64,000 nt of DNA from positions 7,874,001 through 7,938,000 of the forward strand of contig OZ176056.1 of assembly GCA_964247055.1 (NCBI GenBank). The letters are read 5' to 3'. The position numbers were made by a program, and so were the translations under genes. The notes beneath the pieces are model-generated. The model ran no database searches. It saw only the letters and a program-made list of their open reading frames with translations, and was not told where the DNA came from. Positions 59,771-64,000 of the stretch are shown piece by piece; the first letter of the stretch is position 1, and the number at the start of each line of letters is the position of its first letter. The DNA is from Paragordius varius (taxonomy: Eukaryota > Nematomorpha).

Positions 59771-60702
59771 TTAAGGACGGAAAGTTATCATTATATTTAT
59801 AAAACGAGGCTTTTTTTTAATGATAAAATCACAAGGAAATGCAGAGGATCCATTTCTTTCCGAATCTATATACTCAATGTTAAAATGATTTTGTTCCCTA
59901 ATCCACCAGTCGAATATACGTAAAACAACGTAAAATCGGAATTGATCTGGCGTTTGGATAAGACCTGTACGATACTTACGCATTTCGCATAAAAGGAGCG
60001 GAATATTTACATCATTAAGCCGTTCAATGTTAATTTGTCTCTTGATTATATAATCTATCAGGGAATATGTATCGTCATGGCTTACTGATGTAAAATTTTC
60101 ACTCCTTTTTTCCGGTAATGAGTCAATAGAGGTATCTTTTTCGTAAAATGTATGATCAATATTTTCACGTAATGAATTTTTGCCTTGTCGTTCTTATAAA
60201 CATATATCAATGATGATCAAATGAAGAACACAGTCTATAAGGCAAAATATGCCCGTTCGTCTAATACCAGCACTACAGTGTATAAAGATTGGGGAGAGTT
60301 CACTATTTGTTATTTTATTTTGGGTTTGTTAAATACGTTATCATTTATATCAAATGTTTGTGACGTGGGTATACATTTTTTCTAGTTTTTTGTTTGGATA
60401 GTTTTATAAGGGTTTCTTTTGTTACAACAGTAGAGAATTGAAAATGATCATGGGTGCTTTGCAAATCATTATTATAAAAATTAACGACAATGCCATTATT
60501 TCAATGAGATTCATTCTAATTTTAATGCCCTCAGAATCCTTATCGAGTAATAATTGTTGTGCCCAAATCTGCCTGTTTTCTTAACTATCGCCATAAATTG
60601 TATGAAAGAATCGGGATCACGAGGAACCTGTGGGAAAATGACATTCTGGAAAGCAATGTTGGAGCCCTGATATTTGAACAGGGCTGGACCAATCTTCGGC
60701 AT
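59771..60702 (-). pseudogene. Protein tyrosine phosphatase, partial and decayed
   Basis: Three blocks of a classical PTP domain lie in order on the minus strand. The WPD-loop region (60511-60702) reads FPQVPRDPDSFIQFMAIVKK, where typical enzymes have WPDxGVP; both W and the catalytic D are replaced. The signature loop (about 60255-60300) reads IHCSAGIRRTGIFCLIDCVL; the HCX5R Cys and Arg are present, though the fourth-position Gly of GIGRTG is Arg. The Q-loop (59930-59985) reads EMRKYRTGLIQTPDQFRFY. About 210 bp of frameless sequence between the first two could be an intron (an AATAG acceptor precedes the signature exon). A stop lies shortly after the signature block, and ~70 extra residues separate it from the Q-loop. 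N-terminal PTP motifs are missing. Likely a broken or pseudophosphatase-like host gene copy. Confidence 0.7.
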
Positions 60703-61349
60703 TTATGTGGCCGAAGTTGAGATTAAATTCAAAACAGGGTTAACGGTTATTTATCATGGGTTAGCGTCCCAGTTAAAGGTATAGCTGAAACATAGTCGCA
60801 CGAAGAGACAACGCTGACACTCATGTCTAATATCTCCAAAATTGGTCTACCTTACGCCCTACCCATTAAGAAGCAAATAAAGACACCTTTTAAACCAAAG
60901 ATAAGATATTAAAATAAAGTCGTCATTGACTCGACATAGACCTTTGACATTATATTGAGGAGTAAGGACCATACTGTTTGTACGGTTATTTTAAAATATT
61001 GTTTTTACATGCCTAACATGGCAAAATTAACTTTTCGTTATATATATATATATAGCTTATTAACCATACTAACTTACAATCACCTAACATAATGATATAG
61101 ATACCATCATCAAACCCAACCTCTGATGTGTTTCCCCCTGAAACTCTGAGCGTTAGGGGTAGATAGGGAATGCATTGAAGGCGTGGTGGACGACTTGTTC
61201 ATTTTTTAGACTCATCGAAATGCCATAATTTTTAACAAATTTAATTTAAAAAAACCCGTTTTCTAACAAACTAAAATTTATATTTATTTATATAGTGGGA
61301 AAAATATAAAAAATATCTATTAACCAAATCAAAATTTGATTGGGATTGT
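60703..61349. other. Unassigned
   Basis: A GC-richer patch at 60730-60990 gives no recognised peptide on either strand. A short (TA)n run lies near 61040. Confidence 0.35.
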
Positions 61350-62575
61350 GCACCTGTGTGGAGTGCTAACCCTTATTCCATAGCATCTTTAAAACGTAAT
61401 TCATCGGGAGATATTTTTAACCCAGAATGAACAGATGTGGTTTCTACAGAAGAACTTTCTGGGGACTTCTGGCGTTATGATGATCCTGGCAAAGACTAAT
61501 ACTAGAAATATACATAGCAATTTAAATCCTTTTCGCATCGTTAAATTGAAGAATTTATATAATATATATAATTATGTGAGACAATTTAATATAAATGGCA
61601 AAATCCAAAAAACAAACTCTTTTTATACCATGTGGACATGTAATAAAATTTTGAATAAATTATAAGAAAAAAGGTTCATTGAAATATAATTTATAAGGGA
61701 TAATTTATGTGAAAAGTCTAATCTCAACCTCACATAAAAAGGATTTAGGCATTATATCAAACTGCTTATGTGTCAATTTTAGCTACAGGAATAGAATTAA
61801 TTGTAGAGACAATTAATATATATTGTAATAAATAATGTTTCAAGGAAAACTCAATTTGCTTAATTTAGTATATTTTACGGAAATTGAGATTATTTTTAGA
61901 AGAGGTAAATAGCATAATATTGTTCGTAAAATGTTATTTCGCAAACATATTTAAAAATGCACATTATATATATATAACTGGCAGGCTGGTTTCTCAAGGA
62001 TAACAGAACCGAGCCTATGGAAAGGTTTTAATTGAGTCATTATTAAATATTAGTTATTGAATGGGTTTTTTTAAAAGATTGGACCCAAATTGATTTTTAA
62101 TTACTAATAAGTTAAGTTATGAAGTCCAGAAAAAGGATCTTGGGAGAAATTTTTCATCCAATATGTAAACTAAAGTATTACTTTAGTTACTCTATCATGT
62201 TATAAGGTTGAGTAAGTTCGACCATTGAAAACGATGATGAAAAGAGAGTATTCATATTTACTGCTGGAGGAAAATATTTGGTATAACATGAAAGGATAAA
62301 GTGAAAAACATCGATTTTGCGAAAATCAACAGACTAATAACGCTATATGATAAAATAACCAAACAAAAATTTGGGTACTTTGAACACATAATTCAAGGAT
62401 ATTCTTTGGAAAAGATATAAAGTTAAGAAAAGTAAACGGCAAGAGAGGAAGAGGCTCAAGGGGTAATTATTGGATGGAGAAAAATTTATCACTTTCCAAA
62501 ATATCCCCACAAAAACCATCTCTAAAAGCCCATGACAGAACCGAGTGGAGGAAGTTTTCCTATAAAATCATTAAG
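61350..62575 (+). repeat. Inverted 1.15-kb repeat, partner of 13780-14950, with LINE tail
   Basis: Reverse complement of 13780-14950. The last 400 bp (62180-62575) carry LINE tail peptides (YGW-like start, LLLEENIWYNMK, GYSLEKI, RKVNGKRGRG, RTEWRKFSYKI). The hAT element at 62584 begins just where the LINE tail (CAACCAACC in the other copy) should follow. Confidence 0.7.
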
Positions 62576-62583
62576 TTCCCAAC

Positions 62584-64000
62584 TAGGGTTGTGCCCATTA
62601 GTCAATGTCCTAGGGTCATGACCTAGGTCAATTTTTTTATTTTTTTAATTTTACAATTATTAGGAAAATAAAATCTTATATTATTTATTGTATTATTTTG
62701 TTTTAAATATCATATGATACACTATTTTTCTTTACTTCATAAATCATCAGCCTTGTGAAAATTTTTCGATGAAAAAAATCAAGTTACATGCAAGAAATGC
62801 AATTACACTATATATTTAAATAATAATGAAGAAACATTTAAAATAAGTTCATGAAATAAATTATATGACAGAAGGTGATGGAAAGCAAGCTAAATATTTA
62901 ATTTCCTAAGTTTAGTCTTAAAAATTTCTGTATTCAATAAGAAATTAGCCAGAAACATTCAGCAAAAATTATTTTTACATCCTCAACTCTTAACATATTT
63001 GAAAATAAACATTTTTGGAGTTTCATTCATAGTTTAAACCGAATTATGCTATTTCAAATAGAAAACAAATTTCGGTTTACTAGATTTATGTTATGAAGAT
63101 ATAAAATTAGAATTGATGAAGTATGTAAAAATAATATTTCATTAATTGTCGATTCCTTTACCAATGTTCAGGGATCAAATAATATTTATATTAGCCAAGG
63201 ATCCCAAAAATCATTTTTTAAGTCTATTGACACATCTTATCATAGTAAGGCTGCCAATTATATCTATAACATAATGGAACCAATTATAAAAGATATTGGA
63301 AATTTAAATTTAACGCAATTTTGACCGATAATGCAGCGAACATGAAGGCTGGAATTTAATTAATAAAGAATATCCTAATATTATGGCATGGATGTCAATG
63401 TCATATTATAAATAATTTGATCAAAGAATATTAAACTTAATAAGATTACTGAAATTTTAAATGTAGTGCGCATGATTGTAGATTGCATTAAATCTAATAA
63501 ATCGTATCAAAAACTCCAAAGTATAAAAAAAACTTTGAACCATCCTAAGTTAACGTTATGTTCATGGACAGTGACTCGTTTTTACACGACCAAAACTCTT
63601 AATAGCTTTGTTAATGGAAAGTTAGTATTCAACAAATGACTATCGATCCTCTATGGCGTAACTTTTTGATGCCCAAAGATAATAAACATTATATAAACTT
63701 TCTTCTTGACGTTGAAGATAATTTTTAGCTTTCTGTGGTCGAAATATTAAGCTTTTTTAATTTTTACCGATGCTATAGACTGATACTTCCTTTATAACAA
63801 AATATATGATACATGGAAGAAATGTGAAACTCTGTTTAAGGAAAATACTTTTAGAGATCAGATAGATGAATCTGTATAATATTTTAAGAAGCGTAAAGAG
63901 CAAGCGACAACGGATTTAGTTTTCTTGGCTCATTTGTTATGTCGGAAAAAGATTTGAATAGCGAGGAAACTACAAAAGCACTTGATTCTCTAAAAGGTAT
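62584..64000 (+). mobile_element. hAT transposon with transposase relic, runs off the window
   Basis: Begins TAGGGTTGTGCCCATTAG, matching the MITEs at 10071 and 45165. Plus-strand pieces in order: a BED-type finger (KFFDEKNQVTCKKCNYTIYL, 62765-62825), a core with SLIVDSFTNVQGSNN (about 63145), a LTDNAANMKAG block (63322-63352), CHIINNLIKE (63400), SWTVTRFYTTKTL (63560) and DTWKKCETLFKENTFRDQID (63805-63870). The order fits hAT transposases. Stops and frame changes are frequent. The C-terminal dimerisation region and right end lie outside. It is probably the coding relative of the two MITEs. Confidence 0.75.

Noticed and set aside
60730-60990. GC-richer patch as coding sequence upstream of the phosphatase
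   Set aside because: Translation in all frames gave no PTP or other recognisable motif.

Overview
The window is a very AT-rich (roughly 70% or more by eye) stretch of an animal nuclear genome made almost entirely of nested mobile elements. One recognisable host-type secreted-protein gene is present in two inverted copies. hAT, Tc1/mariner, Helitron, Penelope-like and Mag-like Ty3/gypsy elements, LINEs of the endonuclease-RT type and short phase-1 exons fit an insect or another arthropod. Nothing I can see fixes the species; a sap-sucking hemipteran is only a guess.

Layout. 1-3100: repeat unit A, first copy. 3180-5373: a fresh 5'-truncated LINE with a 12-bp target duplication. 5607-7936: a Helitron (minus strand) with an internal tandem array. 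8080-10600: a fold-back element; its right arm alone carries a Penelope GIY-YIG fragment and a hAT MITE. 10935-12660: a decayed Tc1/IS630 transposon with small CAGTAGCG MITEs inside. 13738-14950: a LINE-containing repeat, inverted relative to 61350-62575. 15430-16050: LINE endonuclease relic. 16287-18000: two hAT relics. 18423-21240: a long decayed LINE. 22577-26360: a 3.8-kb palindrome with tandem subrepeats. 26470-27620: a second fold-back family. 28162-28471: a hAT MITE. 28970-29690: an old gypsy fragment.

29955-36097 and 51490-57472 are inverted copies of one ~6-kb segment. Each carries the same five-exon gene plus unit A. The left gene (30112-32788, minus) reads through all exons as a 444-residue secreted protein. 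The right gene (55000-57320, plus) has the same exon layout but two 1-bp deletions and weakened donors. The right copy also received a LINE tail and a Helitron end that the left copy lacks, so the order of events can be read. Unit A occurs a third time at the window's left edge, so another gene copy may lie just outside.

Between the two gene copies lie 36176-37522 (large CAGTAGCG element with a fold-back core), a small MITE, a type I hammerhead ribozyme (37891-37945, minus), a LINE tail, a Tc1/IS630 copy split by a young hAT element (38782-41493) and a CAGTAGCG element, and a second Helitron (43347-50580) split by a hAT MITE and a young gypsy element. After the right gene come a Helitron 5' end, a decayed protein tyrosine phosphatase (59771-60702, minus) and the start of a hAT transposon that runs off the window.

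No rRNA, tRNA, CRISPR array or complete metabolic gene was found.
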